From NCBI GenBank assembly GCA_025462885.1, contig JAOAPN010000016.1, positions 1 to 64,000 on the forward strand: 64,000 nucleotides of DNA. The letters run 5' to 3'. Shown here piece after piece: positions 44,726-53,924 of the stretch; positions within the stretch are counted from its first letter, which is position 1; each line of letters starts with the position of its first letter. The translations under genes and the position numbers were made by a program. The notes under the pieces were generated by a model. It saw nothing but the letters and a program-made list of their open reading frames with translations, was not told where the DNA came from and made no database searches. This DNA is from Acidobacteriaceae bacterium. GTDB lineage: Bacteria; Acidobacteriota; Terriglobia; Terriglobales; Acidobacteriaceae.

Positions 44726-44961
44726 GAGCGTTTTGAGGATTCGCGACCGCAATCTGGCTCAGATGCCACAATCCGCAAGAGATGGTGGTGACAAGCTTAA
44801 GATCACGGCATCGGATGGAGACGATGCAACCAACGCGCGGACACCTACGTGTGCAAAAAATCACAGTACTTAAGCGCGAGCATCCGACTCAGCTTCGATT
44901 ACGATGAGCGTACTATCAAGGTTCAACTGCTAGATTCATCCAACGCGCGTCACGGAGAACT

Positions 44962-45975
44962 ATGCTGGCGATTGAATGGCCGCGCGGCCTCACGGCCCTG
45001 ATGCTTCCCGACACGATTCACGGTCCGACGAGCATCTTCTCGCCGGATGGGACGCCAGCCCATTCCGTATTTGGGCTATCGATGCTCGTGCTGAGCATCA
45101 CCCTGTGCATCTTCCTGATCGTGGCCGGGCTGCTGTTCTATGCCTTGATTCGCTTCAGACATCGACCCACAGATATCAATGCCCTGCAGGAACCCGCGCA
45201 GATCTACGGCAGCAACCAGATCGAACTATCGTGGACAGTCGTTCCGGTCCTGATCGTTGTCATGCTGTTCCTCGCAACCGCTCGCGTTATCTATTCGACG
45301 GAGCATGCGCCGAAGCCCGCCGCCTCGCTTGACGTAACCGTCATCGGCCATCAGTTCTGGTGGGAGTACCGGTATCCCAAGTATGGGATCGTGACCGCCA
45401 ACGAACTTCATATCCCGGTCAGCGACCGTAAGAATCCCACGCCCACTTACCTCACCATGTCCTCAGCCGATACAAACCATAGCTTCTGGATTCCGCGCCT
45501 TGCTGGAAAGATGGACTTGATCCCGAACAAGGTGAATACGATGTGGATCGATCCCTCGGAGGCTGGCCTTTACCTGGGCCAGTGTGCCCAGTACTGCGGA
45601 ACCCAGCACGCCAAGATGCTGCAGCGGGTCTATGCCGATACTCCTGCCGAGTTTGCGGCGTGGATCGCCGGCCAGCAAAAAACTGCCGTGCAGGATGCGA
45701 GTGCAAGCGAGGGGCAGACAATCTTCCAAAGCAATGCCTGCATCAGTTGCCACACCGTCGCAGGCACAGTCGCCACGGGACGCTTCGGCCCGGACCTGAC
45801 CCACCTGGCCAGCCGCGATACGCTCGCCTCTGGAGCTGTGCCAAATACACCGGCCAACATTCGCGCCTTTGTCGACGATCCCGCGCACTTCAAGCCCGGG
45901 GCTCTTATGCCGCCGATGCACCTTAACGAGCACGATCTGGACGCCGTCACGCTGTACCTCGCAACATTGAAGTAA
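44962..45975 (+). CDS. ctaC: caa3-type cytochrome c oxidase subunit II with haem c domain
   Basis: A 337-residue subunit II. Two N-terminal membrane helices are followed by the cupredoxin domain: aromatic patch GHQFWWEYRYP and the CuA site GQCAQYCGTQHAKM (about residues 205-219). A C-terminal cytochrome c domain has CISCH near residue 260 and the Met region GALMPPMHL, so it is the caa3 form, in which the subunit brings its own electron entry haem. GGAG precedes the ATG. It opens an eight-gene respiratory operon; the 236 bases before it hold no gene. Confidence 0.93.
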   Translation: MLAIEWPRGLTALMLPDTIHGPTSIFSPDGTPAHSVFGLSMLVLSITLCIFLIVAGLLFYALIRFRHRPTDINALQEPAQIYGSNQIELSWTVVPVLIVVMLFLATARVIYSTEHAPKPAASLDVTVIGHQFWWEYRYPKYGIVTANELHIPVSDRKNPTPTYLTMSSADTNHSFWIPRLAGKMDLIPNKVNTMWIDPSEAGLYLGQCAQYCGTQHAKMLQRVYADTPAEFAAWIAGQQKTAVQDASASEGQTIFQSNACISCHTVAGTVATGRFGPDLTHLASRDTLASGAVPNTPANIRAFVDDPAHFKPGALMPPMHLNEHDLDAVTLYLATLK

Positions 45976-46013
45976 AGCCGCTGAAGGAAAGCTGGGAAAG
46001 GAAGGCGAAACCC

Positions 46014-47702
46014 ATGGCAACGCAATCTCCGGTAAACGCGATCCTGGACGAGACGACTTCGAGCTCGACGCATCCTTCGGCGTTGCAGATTCTGCATGAC
46101 TGGCTCACCACGGCCGACCACAAGAAGATCGGGCTGATGTACATCGGATACGCGCTGTTGTTTCTCGTAGTCGGCGGATTTCAGGCGATCCTGATGCGGA
46201 TCCAGTTGGCGATACCCAACAATCACTTTGTATCCCCGCAGGCCTTCAACCAGCTCTTCACGATGCACGGCACGACCATGGTGTTCTTCGTGGGAATGCC
46301 GGTCCTGTTCGGCTTCGGCAACTACCTTATCCCGCTGATGATCGGCGCACGCGATATGGCGTTTCCACGGCTGAACGCCTTCAGCTTCTGGATCGCGGCG
46401 TTTGGCGGCTTTCTACTTTACTTCAGCTATCTTGGCGCTCCTGGCCTGTCCGGTGCCGGCAGCGCGCCGGATGTGGGATGGTGGGCTTATGCGCCTCTCA
46501 CCGCGCGTGCATTTTCTCCCGGCCACAGCACGGATTACTGGACGCTCGCAATTTTGATCAGCGGCATCGGCAGCATTGGAACCGCAATCAATATCGTGGC
46601 AACGATCCTCTGCATGCGGTGTCCGGGAATGAAGTTGAGCCGCATGCCGCTGCTGGTTTGGATCTACCTCGTCATGGCGATGATGGTCTTCGTCACGATA
46701 AGTCCGCTTACCGCGGCGCAGATCATGCTGCTGCTGGACCGATACCTCGGCTCCCACTTCTTCGATACGCAAGCAGGTGGGTCTGCCGTACTGTGGATGC
46801 ACTTCTTCTGGGTCTTTGGACATCCCGAGGTCTACGTCCTGATCCTGCCCACCTTTGCCTTCGCCAACGAGATTATCCCTGTTTTCTCGCGCAAGGCAGT
46901 CTTCGGCTATCCAGCGATGGTTGCCGCTACAGTGGCGATTGGATTCATCAGCCTCAGCGTATGGGCGCACCATATGTTTACTGTCGGCATGGGTCCGGGA
47001 GCGAATACCTTCTTCGTACTCGCCACCATGACGATCTCCGTTCCGACAGGGATCAAGATATTCAATTGGCTCGCCACGATCTGGGGCGGCAAGATTCACT
47101 TCACCAGTTCGATGAAGTTCGCTATCGGCTTTCTCTTTCAGTTTCTGGTCGCCGGCCTTACCGGGATCATGCTTGGATCGGCTCCCTTCGACTGGCAACT
47201 CAGCAACTCGTACTTCGTCGTGGCGCACTTCCATTACGTCCTGGTCGGGGCGATTCTCTTCATGCTCTTCTCCGCCTTCTACTACTGGTACCCCAAGATG
47301 ACGGGCCGCATGTTGAGCGAGAAGCTCGGCACCTGGCACTTCTGGCTCTTCGTCATCGGCTTCCACCTTACGTTCGACCTGATGCATATCCCCGGCATCC
47401 TCGGCATGCCGCGGCGTATTTACACCTACGAGGCGGACCGCGGCTGGATGATGTGGAACCTGCTCATCTCCTGCGGAGCAGTGATCCAGACGGTTGCGAC
47501 GCTGATCTTCGTCTACAACCTCATCTGGTCCTACTTCAAAGGTCCGGTAGCCGGTGCCGATCCATGGGACGCCTGGACCCTGGAGTGGTCCACGACTTCG
47601 CCGCCGCCTTCTTATAACTTCGCAGTCATCCCTGGCGTATCGAGCCGACGCCCCCTATGGGACCTCAAGCATCCGGAAGACCCCGACAGTAACTACGAGT
47701 AG
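46014..47702 (+). CDS. ctaD: cytochrome c oxidase subunit I
   Basis: A 562-residue haem-copper oxidase catalytic subunit with about twelve membrane helices. Visible ligands: MHGTTMVFF (low-spin haem His), WMHFFWVFGHPEVYVLILPT (CuB His and the cross-linked Tyr of A-family enzymes), WAHHMFTVGMG (CuB His pair) and HFHYVLVGAI (haem a3 and a His). The HPEVY motif places it in the A family. AAGGAAGG precedes the ATG. It is 38 bases after ctaC. Confidence 0.95.
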   Translation: MATQSPVNAILDETTSSSTHPSALQILHDWLTTADHKKIGLMYIGYALLFLVVGGFQAILMRIQLAIPNNHFVSPQAFNQLFTMHGTTMVFFVGMPVLFGFGNYLIPLMIGARDMAFPRLNAFSFWIAAFGGFLLYFSYLGAPGLSGAGSAPDVGWWAYAPLTARAFSPGHSTDYWTLAILISGIGSIGTAINIVATILCMRCPGMKLSRMPLLVWIYLVMAMMVFVTISPLTAAQIMLLLDRYLGSHFFDTQAGGSAVLWMHFFWVFGHPEVYVLILPTFAFANEIIPVFSRKAVFGYPAMVAATVAIGFISLSVWAHHMFTVGMGPGANTFFVLATMTISVPTGIKIFNWLATIWGGKIHFTSSMKFAIGFLFQFLVAGLTGIMLGSAPFDWQLSNSYFVVAHFHYVLVGAILFMLFSAFYYWYPKMTGRMLSEKLGTWHFWLFVIGFHLTFDLMHIPGILGMPRRIYTYEADRGWMMWNLLISCGAVIQTVATLIFVYNLIWSYFKGPVAGADPWDAWTLEWSTTSPPPSYNFAVIPGVSSRRPLWDLKHPEDPDSNYE

Positions 47703-47734
47703 CCAGTAACTACGAATAGAAGGAGGAGCAGTTC

Positions 47735-48331
47735 ATGAGCGAAGCAGTTCTTATCCCGCACAATTCGACCGAAGAATGGAAGCTGCCTTCGCGTGGCATT
47801 GTGGGCATGGCCTGCCTCATCCTGGCCGAAGCGGCGATCTTCATCATCTTCATCGTCGCGTATATCTTCTACATCGGGAAGAGCCTCACCGGGCCCACGC
47901 CGCATGATGTCCTGAGCCTGCCCATCTTCGCTACGGTCTGCCTGCTCTCCAGCAGTCTGACGGTCCACTTCGCCGTCAATGCCGTCCACGTGGGCAAGCG
48001 GACGCTGTCTTCACTTTGGCTGGCCGCGACCGTGTTGCTGGGCGGCATCTTTCTCACGACCACCGCGCTGGAGTGGTATCACCTGATCTACCGCGACGGA
48101 CTCACGATCCGCACCAACCTCTTCGGCACAACGTTCTATTCGCTGGTCGGACTGCACGCGACTCACGTGATCGTCGGTCTCATTCTGCTCGCCTTCGCGC
48201 TGCTGTTTTCACTGCGGGGCGATCTCACACCGAAACACTCCGAACGTCTCGAAGTGCTCTCCCTGTACTGGCATTTTGTCGACGCCGTATGGGTCGTCGT
48301 CTTCCTCGTGGTGTATGTGCTTGGAAGATAA
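47735..48331 (+). CDS. ctaE: cytochrome c oxidase subunit III
   Basis: A 198-residue membrane subunit with five hydrophobic helices, the short form found in caa3 oxidases. FYSLVGLHATHVIVGLILL and YWHFVDAVWVVVFLVVYVLG are the family signatures. AGGAGG stands 7 bases before the ATG. It stabilises subunit I and proton uptake in related enzymes. Confidence 0.93.
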   Translation: MSEAVLIPHNSTEEWKLPSRGIVGMACLILAEAAIFIIFIVAYIFYIGKSLTGPTPHDVLSLPIFATVCLLSSSLTVHFAVNAVHVGKRTLSSLWLAATVLLGGIFLTTTALEWYHLIYRDGLTIRTNLFGTTFYSLVGLHATHVIVGLILLAFALLFSLRGDLTPKHSERLEVLSLYWHFVDAVWVVVFLVVYVLGR

Positions 48332-48385
48332 AAAAGAGAAGGACCAGAAAGATCAGTGGACCGCAGTGTTTCAACTGGAGCAGGT

Positions 48386-49276
48386 ATGCACATAAATCAG
48401 GAGCATAGCCGGGTCGAAGTCGTTCAGCTTCCATCGCCGACCGCGTGGCCGTTGGTCTTGTCTCTCGGAATCGCGCTGCTCTGCACTGGACTCGTCACGA
48501 ATCTCTTCATCGGGATCCTGGGCCTGATGCTTTCGATCTGTGGGTGTGTTGGCTGGTTCTTCCAGGTCTTCCCGCACGAGAGCCATATCGATGTTCCAGT
48601 GCAGGTCGGAGACGTTCAGGTCCTAAGCTCGCGCACCTTGCAGGACCGGCTGCCGGTCAGCGAGATGCACCGGAAGTTCCTCCCCATCGAAACCTTCCAC
48701 ATCGGCACTGGCATCAAGGGCGGCATCGCTGGCGGTCTCGCGATGACCCTTCCCGCGGCGATCTTCAGCCTGATCAAATATCACAGCATCTGGTATGCGA
48801 CGAACCTGCTGGCAGCCGGGGGCTTCGTCAGTTGGGCCAACGCCAGCGACGCATTTCTCAGCGAATTTCACATGAGGGGCCTGCTAGCCGCCGCGGCAAT
48901 TCACGGGCTGACTTCTCTTCTCGTTGGGCTTCTCTATGGCGCGATGCTGCCCATGTATCCGCGCTCTCCCATTGTGACCGCCGGACTTGTGGCTCCGCTG
49001 CTGTTTACCGGAATCCTCCATTCCGCTCTCGGCATTGTGAGTCCAATTCTGAACGATCGAATCGACTGGTTCTGGTTCATCATCTCGCAGATAGCCTTCG
49101 GACTGGTCTGCGGCTTCGTCGTCAACCTGTCGGCGAAGGTTCGAACCGCACAGTTCCGGGCGTTGCCCTTCGCGGTCCGCGCCGGAATCCATATCAGCTC
49201 AGACGCAGGCCCGCAGGAACCAACCGAAATTTCTACGACCGATCAAAAGAACGAGAAGAGAGATAGGCCCGAATGA
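48386..49276 (+). CDS. membrane protein of the caa3 operon (subunit-IV-like N-terminus)
   Basis: A 296-residue protein. The first ~60 residues hold two helices (AWPLVLSLGIALLCTGLVTN, then LGLMLSICGCVGWFF) that could stand in for oxidase subunit IV. A soluble loop (ESHIDVPVQVGDVQ) and at least four further hydrophobic segments follow (GIKGGIAGGLAMTLPAAIFS, GLTSLLVGLLYGAMLPMY, and others). I do not recognise the C-terminal family. ATG 48386 has GGAG close upstream; GTG 48356 is also in frame. The stop overlaps the next start by ATGA, so it belongs to the operon. Confidence 0.75.
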   Translation: MHINQEHSRVEVVQLPSPTAWPLVLSLGIALLCTGLVTNLFIGILGLMLSICGCVGWFFQVFPHESHIDVPVQVGDVQVLSSRTLQDRLPVSEMHRKFLPIETFHIGTGIKGGIAGGLAMTLPAAIFSLIKYHSIWYATNLLAAGGFVSWANASDAFLSEFHMRGLLAAAAIHGLTSLLVGLLYGAMLPMYPRSPIVTAGLVAPLLFTGILHSALGIVSPILNDRIDWFWFIISQIAFGLVCGFVVNLSAKVRTAQFRALPFAVRAGIHISSDAGPQEPTEISTTDQKNEKRDRPE

Positions 49277-50013
49277 ATGTACGCTCTCTTACTTTCGCGG
49301 TGATCGCCGGATGCCTGTGTGCCGCGGGCATCGGTTGCATGAATGCGCCCGGCAAGCCGAAGCTGCAGGCGGAGGCCGCACGGCCAAACGAGGTCCTCGA
49401 TTTCCCGGCCCTCTATAAACAGAACTGTGCAGCATGTCATGGCGAGAGTGGCAAAAACGGCGCGGCCATCCCGCTCGCCAATCCCGTCTACCTGGCGACG
49501 GCCGGATTTGAGAACATCCGCCGCGTTACAGCGGCCGGAGTGCCCGGAACCCTGATGCCTCCGTTCGGAAAGAAGGCCGGCGGCATGTTGACCGATGCCC
49601 AGATCACGGCGCTGGCGCAGGGAATGATCTCCGCCTGGAGTCGCCCATCGGCTTTGGCCGGCGCAGCGCCGCTTCCCTACCAAAGCCAGCTTGCAGGGAC
49701 GCCCGCACAGGGTCAGGCCGCCTTCACTCCCTTCTGCGCGTCCTGTCATGGAGCCAATGGAACAGGCAGCACCGCTCACGGCGGGCAGCCCGGCTCCATC
49801 GTTGATCCGGCGTATCTCGCTCTCGTCAGCGATCAGGGACTGCGCAGCATTATCATCGCCGGCTTTCCCGGCTCGGGGATGCCCGATTGGCGATCCGATC
49901 TTCCGACATCCCACGCGCGGGCCATGACCGACCAGGAGGTCGCCGACATCGTCGCATGGCTGGCCTCGCACCGGACCGCCACCCCCGGACAGCCTTACCC
50001 GCAACATCCGTAA
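49273..50013 (+). CDS. dihaem cytochrome c, exported
   Basis: A 246-residue periplasmic or lipid-anchored cytochrome. The N-terminus is a signal peptide with possible lipobox Cys at C14 or C22. Haem sites are C52-A-A-C-H56 and C155-A-S-C-H159; Met ligand candidates are in GTLMPPFG and GSGMPDW. Its place between oxidase and bc-complex genes suggests it carries electrons from the Rieske/cytochrome b complex to the caa3 oxidase, replacing cytochrome c1. Start codon overlaps the previous stop. Confidence 0.9.
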   Translation: MNVRSLTFAVIAGCLCAAGIGCMNAPGKPKLQAEAARPNEVLDFPALYKQNCAACHGESGKNGAAIPLANPVYLATAGFENIRRVTAAGVPGTLMPPFGKKAGGMLTDAQITALAQGMISAWSRPSALAGAAPLPYQSQLAGTPAQGQAAFTPFCASCHGANGTGSTAHGGQPGSIVDPAYLALVSDQGLRSIIIAGFPGSGMPDWRSDLPTSHARAMTDQEVADIVAWLASHRTATPGQPYPQHP

Positions 50014-50041
50014 CCCGAACGCAATCAGCGGAGACCAGAGC

Positions 50042-50677
50042 ATGAGCAACTTACTAAAATATCCCGGCGAATCCAGCAACGACAGCCTGCCGCCCGAGGC
50101 CAAGGCGGCGGCCCACTCCCGTCGGACATTTCTGTTCAAGCTGTCGGTCTTGTTAAACGCGGCGGTCGGGACGGTGCTGGCCGTTCCGTTGGTGGGCTAC
50201 CTGCTTGGTCCGGCAGTCAAGAAGGACGCGAGTGTCGGGGCATGGGTGAATCTCGGACGCACCGACGACTTTCCGGTCGGCGAGACCCGGCTGGTGGACT
50301 TTCTAAGCCCCGTCAACAGCCTCGGCGACGGCGAGACCGCCAAGGTGGCATGCTGGGTTCGGCGTATCTCCGAACAACGGTTTCAGGTCTTCGCCGTGAA
50401 CTGCGCCCACCTCGGCTGCCCGGTGCGATGGTTCGCGGAGTCGAAGCTCTTCATGTGCCCCTGCCACGGAGGAGCATACTACCAAGATGGCTCGCGCGCA
50501 GCCGGCCCACCCGAGCGGGGTCTCTTTGAATACCACACGAAACTCGACGGCGAAGCCCTGCTGATTCATGCCGGGAACATGCCTACGCTCGCGACGCAGG
50601 CCTCCTGCAAAGAGAAGCCGCTGGTCCAGATCGCCCCGGCCGAGGCCGCAACGAGGTCCACATCATGGCAGGCTTGA
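50042..50677 (+). CDS. qcrA: Rieske iron-sulfur subunit of a cytochrome bc complex
   Basis: A 211-residue protein with one N-terminal membrane helix (FKLSVLLNAAVGTVLAVPLV) preceded by twin Arg-like SRRTF, which suits Tat-dependent insertion. The 2Fe-2S ligands are C121 and H123 (CAHLGC) and C139 and H142 (CPCHGG); C126 and C141 would form the disulfide. It takes electrons from quinol. Its 3' end overlaps the cytochrome b gene by 13 bases. Confidence 0.93.
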   Translation: MSNLLKYPGESSNDSLPPEAKAAAHSRRTFLFKLSVLLNAAVGTVLAVPLVGYLLGPAVKKDASVGAWVNLGRTDDFPVGETRLVDFLSPVNSLGDGETAKVACWVRRISEQRFQVFAVNCAHLGCPVRWFAESKLFMCPCHGGAYYQDGSRAAGPPERGLFEYHTKLDGEALLIHAGNMPTLATQASCKEKPLVQIAPAEAATRSTSWQA

Positions 50678-52197
50678 AAGATCGAAGCATACGCGCTGCG
50701 CTCCAGTCCTATGAATGGCTGGAACATCGGCTCGGCCTCATCAAGCCGCTGAGTGCCGCTGCCACGCATCCGACGCCTTCCAGCAACGCAAGCTGGCTGT
50801 ATGTCTTCGGCAGTGCCGCGACCGTGCTGCTCGTCATGCAGGTGATGACCGGCATCCTGCTCGCGCTGGTCTACAGCCCCTCAGCCAATGAAGCATGGGG
50901 CAGTCTCCAGTTTCTGAACCACAACGTCGCACTCGGATGGTATCTGCGCGCCCTGCACGGATGGGGCTCGGACTTCATGATCGCCATCGTGCTGCTGCAC
51001 ATGGTGCAGGTGTTTCTCTTCGGAGCCTTCAAATTTCCCCGCGAGCTTACCTGGATTATCGGCGTTCTGCTGCTGCTCCTGACCCTGGGTATGGCGTTCA
51101 CCGGCCAGGTGCTGCGCTTCGATCAGGATGCCTACTGGGGTCTGGGAATCGGAGCTTCCATCCTGAGCCGCGTCCCGGTCATCGGTGCGCCACTGGTCCA
51201 CATGATGCTCGGCGGCCCGATCATTGGCGGAGCCACGCTTTCACGCTTCTTTGCGCTCCACGTGTTCGTCATTCCGGGCCTGCTGCTTGCAGGCGTCGGC
51301 GTCCACATCTGGATGACGCTGCTGCACGGCGTCAGCGACTGGCCGATGCCGGGCCGCCTCGTCAGCAAAGCGACCTACGAGCAGGAGTACCACGAGCTCG
51401 CCGAGAAGACCGGCATCCCCTTTGTACCGGACGCCGCCTGGAAGGATGCCGTCTTCGCTGCGGCGATCATGTTCTCCGTGATGGCATGTGCGTTCTTCTT
51501 CGGACCGTTCGGCCCCGGCGGGCCGCCCGATCCCACCATCATCCAGAGCGTGCCGAAGCCTGATTTTGCCTTCCTCTGGATCTATGCCGTGCTCGCTTTT
51601 CTACCGGCTTCCTTGGAGACTGCGGTTATCCTCGTAGTTCCCGTCCTTGCGATTGCCGGGTTGCTGTTGCTTCCGCTGATCGCAGGCGAGGGCGAACGCC
51701 ACTGGGCGCGACGTCCTGTCGCAGTGCTCTCCGTCTCGGTCATTGCGGTAACGCTGGGCATCTTCACCCACCTCGGCACGTACACCCCGTGGAGCCCGAT
51801 CATGGATGCCTGGACCAGCACACCGATTCCTCCGAAGTATCTGCAGGGGCGCACTCCACTGGAACATGCGGGTGCCCTGGTTCTGCAGAATAAACAGTGC
51901 CGAAACTGCCATGTACTCGATGGAGAGGGCGGTCAGCGCGGCCCGGCACTGGACGCGATTGCAGCCCATATGACGGAGGACCAGATCATCCGGCAGGTGC
52001 TGCAGGGCGGCGGCAACATGCCCGCATACGGCAATGCCCTGAACCCCTCGGAGACCAAGGCGCTGGTGCGATTTCTGCTCACCCTGCGCGGCAAAGACCT
52101 TCCTCCGGCAATCGACGCATCCCGCAGCCTGACTGATACCAGCGAAGTCCAGGTGCCGCAAGCTCCAGTAGCCGTTCCGGAACGGAAGACCCCCTGA
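50665..52197 (+). CDS. qcrB: cytochrome b fused to a C-terminal cytochrome c domain
   Basis: A 510-residue membrane protein. Residues ~45-240 are the cytochrome b core with haem-b His residues in RALHGWGSDFMIAIVLLHMV and FFALHVFVIPGLLLAGVGVH. Residues ~270-380 are subunit-IV-like helices. Near residue 412 a c-type haem motif CRNCHVLDGEG opens a cytochrome c domain (Met in GGNMPAYG). The usual PEWY-type quinol motif is changed to GGPPDPTII. The fusion replaces a separate cytochrome c1. ATG overlaps the Rieske gene. Confidence 0.92.
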   Translation: MAGLKDRSIRAALQSYEWLEHRLGLIKPLSAAATHPTPSSNASWLYVFGSAATVLLVMQVMTGILLALVYSPSANEAWGSLQFLNHNVALGWYLRALHGWGSDFMIAIVLLHMVQVFLFGAFKFPRELTWIIGVLLLLLTLGMAFTGQVLRFDQDAYWGLGIGASILSRVPVIGAPLVHMMLGGPIIGGATLSRFFALHVFVIPGLLLAGVGVHIWMTLLHGVSDWPMPGRLVSKATYEQEYHELAEKTGIPFVPDAAWKDAVFAAAIMFSVMACAFFFGPFGPGGPPDPTIIQSVPKPDFAFLWIYAVLAFLPASLETAVILVVPVLAIAGLLLLPLIAGEGERHWARRPVAVLSVSVIAVTLGIFTHLGTYTPWSPIMDAWTSTPIPPKYLQGRTPLEHAGALVLQNKQCRNCHVLDGEGGQRGPALDAIAAHMTEDQIIRQVLQGGGNMPAYGNALNPSETKALVRFLLTLRGKDLPPAIDASRSLTDTSEVQVPQAPVAVPERKTP

Positions 52198-52200
52198 CGC

Positions 52201-53043
52201 ATGAGTGAGGCCGTTCAAGATATCTTCAGGGAGTGGAGTCTGCCGCTCTGGCTGACTCTCTCCATCGCGATCACGGGTCTGATCTATCTGCGCGGGTGGC
52301 TGAAGCTCCGCAGCACCCGCCCGGCGCAATTCACTGGCCTGCGGCTGGCCTCGTTCCTGTCCGGGCTGGTCGTCCTGTGGCTGGCGATCGGGTCTCCGAT
52401 GGACGGCTTCGCCGATGCGCTCCTCAGCGCCCACATGGTCGAGCATCTCCTGCTGATGTCAGCCGTTCCACCGCTCCTGCTGATGGGACTGCCAGCCGTG
52501 CCGTTGTTGCGGGGCCTGCCCGCAACCCTTCGGCGGCCTATCCTCGGCCCTTTGCTGCGACTCTCCGTTCTCCGCCGCTTGTGCCACTGGCTTGTGAATC
52601 CACTCGTTGCCTGGCTGGCGATGAACGTAGCGTTCCTCGCATGGCACGTGCCCGGCCCTTATTCGTTCGCGCTGGAACACGAGGGGTGGCATGCAGTGGA
52701 ACATCTCTGCTTCCTCTTCACCTCCCTGTTGTTCTGGTGGTGTGTCCTTCGACCCTGGCCGGCTTCGAGGCATACGCAGGGGTGGGGAATCCTGATTTAT
52801 CTGGTCTCAGCCGACGTCGTTAACACGTTGCTTTCGGCGTTCCTGTCCTTTTGCGGCGGGCCGGTGTATGGCTACTACGTCGATCATCCGAACGCCCTCC
52901 ACATATCCCCGCTTGAGGATCAGGTCCTCGGGGCGGCGATCATGTGGGTCATCGGATCAATTGCGTTTCTCGTGCCGGCGATGCTCATCACATTTCGATT
53001 GCTTCGACCGGCACGACTTGGACACAGGAACGCAACAAATTAG
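52201..53043 (+). CDS. ctaG: CtaG-type caa3 oxidase assembly protein
   Basis: A 280-residue integral membrane protein of the caa3_CtaG family, which helps to insert copper or assemble caa3 oxidase. About seven hydrophobic segments carry conserved His: SAHMVEHLLLMSAVPPLLLM, FLAWHVPGPY, HAVEHLCFLFTSLLFWWCVL and HISPLEDQVLGAAIMW. It starts 3 bases after qcrB and closes the operon. Its stop overlaps that of the convergent gene by four bases. Confidence 0.9.
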   Translation: MSEAVQDIFREWSLPLWLTLSIAITGLIYLRGWLKLRSTRPAQFTGLRLASFLSGLVVLWLAIGSPMDGFADALLSAHMVEHLLLMSAVPPLLLMGLPAVPLLRGLPATLRRPILGPLLRLSVLRRLCHWLVNPLVAWLAMNVAFLAWHVPGPYSFALEHEGWHAVEHLCFLFTSLLFWWCVLRPWPASRHTQGWGILIYLVSADVVNTLLSAFLSFCGGPVYGYYVDHPNALHISPLEDQVLGAAIMWVIGSIAFLVPAMLITFRLLRPARLGHRNATN

Positions 53044-53591
53044 AAGGTCAGCTTGTCTTTCTTATCGTCGAGCTTCTTGGCGTCGATCTCGGGAACCTTT
53101 TTGAGGTCGTCGATGGTTTTGAAATCGCCGTTCTTGGTGCGGTAGGCGACAATCGCGTCCGTGTCCTTTGCGGGGAGATCCAGACCACTCTGCAGCTCGA
53201 CGGAGGTCGCCTTGTTTACGTTGATTTTGTCGGCGGCGGTACCGGCCTTGGCTTCCGAGTTCACGTTCTTGGCCAGGTATTCGAGAATCTCGGTGAACTC
53301 ATCGTCGGTGGCCATCGCGCCCAGTCCGGACATCTTGGTGATGGTGTCTTCCCAGCCCTGGCGGTTGCGGGGGTTGGCAACGAGGATGTTGGGAGAATGG
53401 CACTTGCTGCAGACCTTCATCACGGTGTCGCGACCCGCACCGGGGGGCAGCTCCGTGCTGGGAGCATGCTGGGCAGGAGGAGGCGTGGTTGGGGGCGCGG
53501 GGGTTTGGGCGAAGAGCGGGGTGGCGCACGCGATGGCTGCACAAAATATGGCTTTGCTGACGGAAGCTACTACCCCTGAAGGCTGGTTCAC
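53040..53591 (-). CDS. exported cytochrome c domain fused to a ComEA-like helix-hairpin-helix domain
   Basis: A 183-residue protein. A signal peptide (AIFCAAIACATPLFAQ) and a Pro-rich linker lead to a single cytochrome c domain (C61-S-K-C-H65, later LGAMATDDEFTEILEYLAKN). Residues ~121-183 form a helix-hairpin-helix unit (INVNKATSVELQSGLDLPAK, then YRTKNGDFKTIDDLKKVPEI) like that of the DNA-uptake protein ComEA. GTG 53591 has AAGGAG six bases upstream. A DNA-binding-like fold joined to a redox haem is unusual; in this setting the HhH may be a protein contact. Its role is unknown. Confidence 0.85.
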   Translation of the reverse strand: MNQPSGVVASVSKAIFCAAIACATPLFAQTPAPPTTPPPAQHAPSTELPPGAGRDTVMKVCSKCHSPNILVANPRNRQGWEDTITKMSGLGAMATDDEFTEILEYLAKNVNSEAKAGTAADKINVNKATSVELQSGLDLPAKDTDAIVAYRTKNGDFKTIDDLKKVPEIDAKKLDDKKDKLTF

Positions 53592-53769
53592 GATCTCTCC
53601 TTGGTACTTGGACTAGTTTCTTTCTATCACGCCGCTGCGATTCGACGTGGGATGGGCCGTCACTGACTAAATTATCCGCTGATTGGTTCGTATCGGCAAA
53701 AATATGAGGCGGCAGCGACCTATTGGGGCTCTGCGTCGAGACGCGGCTCGGATAATTTTCAGCCGCTAT

Positions 53770-53799
53770 CTATCTATATAGATAGTTTTATATAGATAG
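53770..53799. promoter_or_regulatory. perfect 16-bp A+T-rich palindrome with an extra half-site
   Basis: CTATCTATATAGATAG at 53770-53785 is a perfect palindrome; the segment TATATAGATAG (53775-53785) repeats at 53789-53799, a 14-bp period. It lies 179 bases upstream of the cytochrome-HhH gene in the otherwise empty 375-base gap 53592-53966. It looks like an operator for a dimeric regulator. PadR-type regulators bind A+T-rich palindromes, but no such gene is adjacent. Confidence 0.5.
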
Positions 53800-53924
53800 T
53801 TGACGGGCGTCGCTGACCACAAGTCTCCGGCCATCAGTTTGATGGTCAGAGACGGTGAGATTTCTGAATTGTGTTGTGGGCTGGAGATGTGTCAGAACGA
53901 AGGTCGACTCCCATGAGATCCAGC

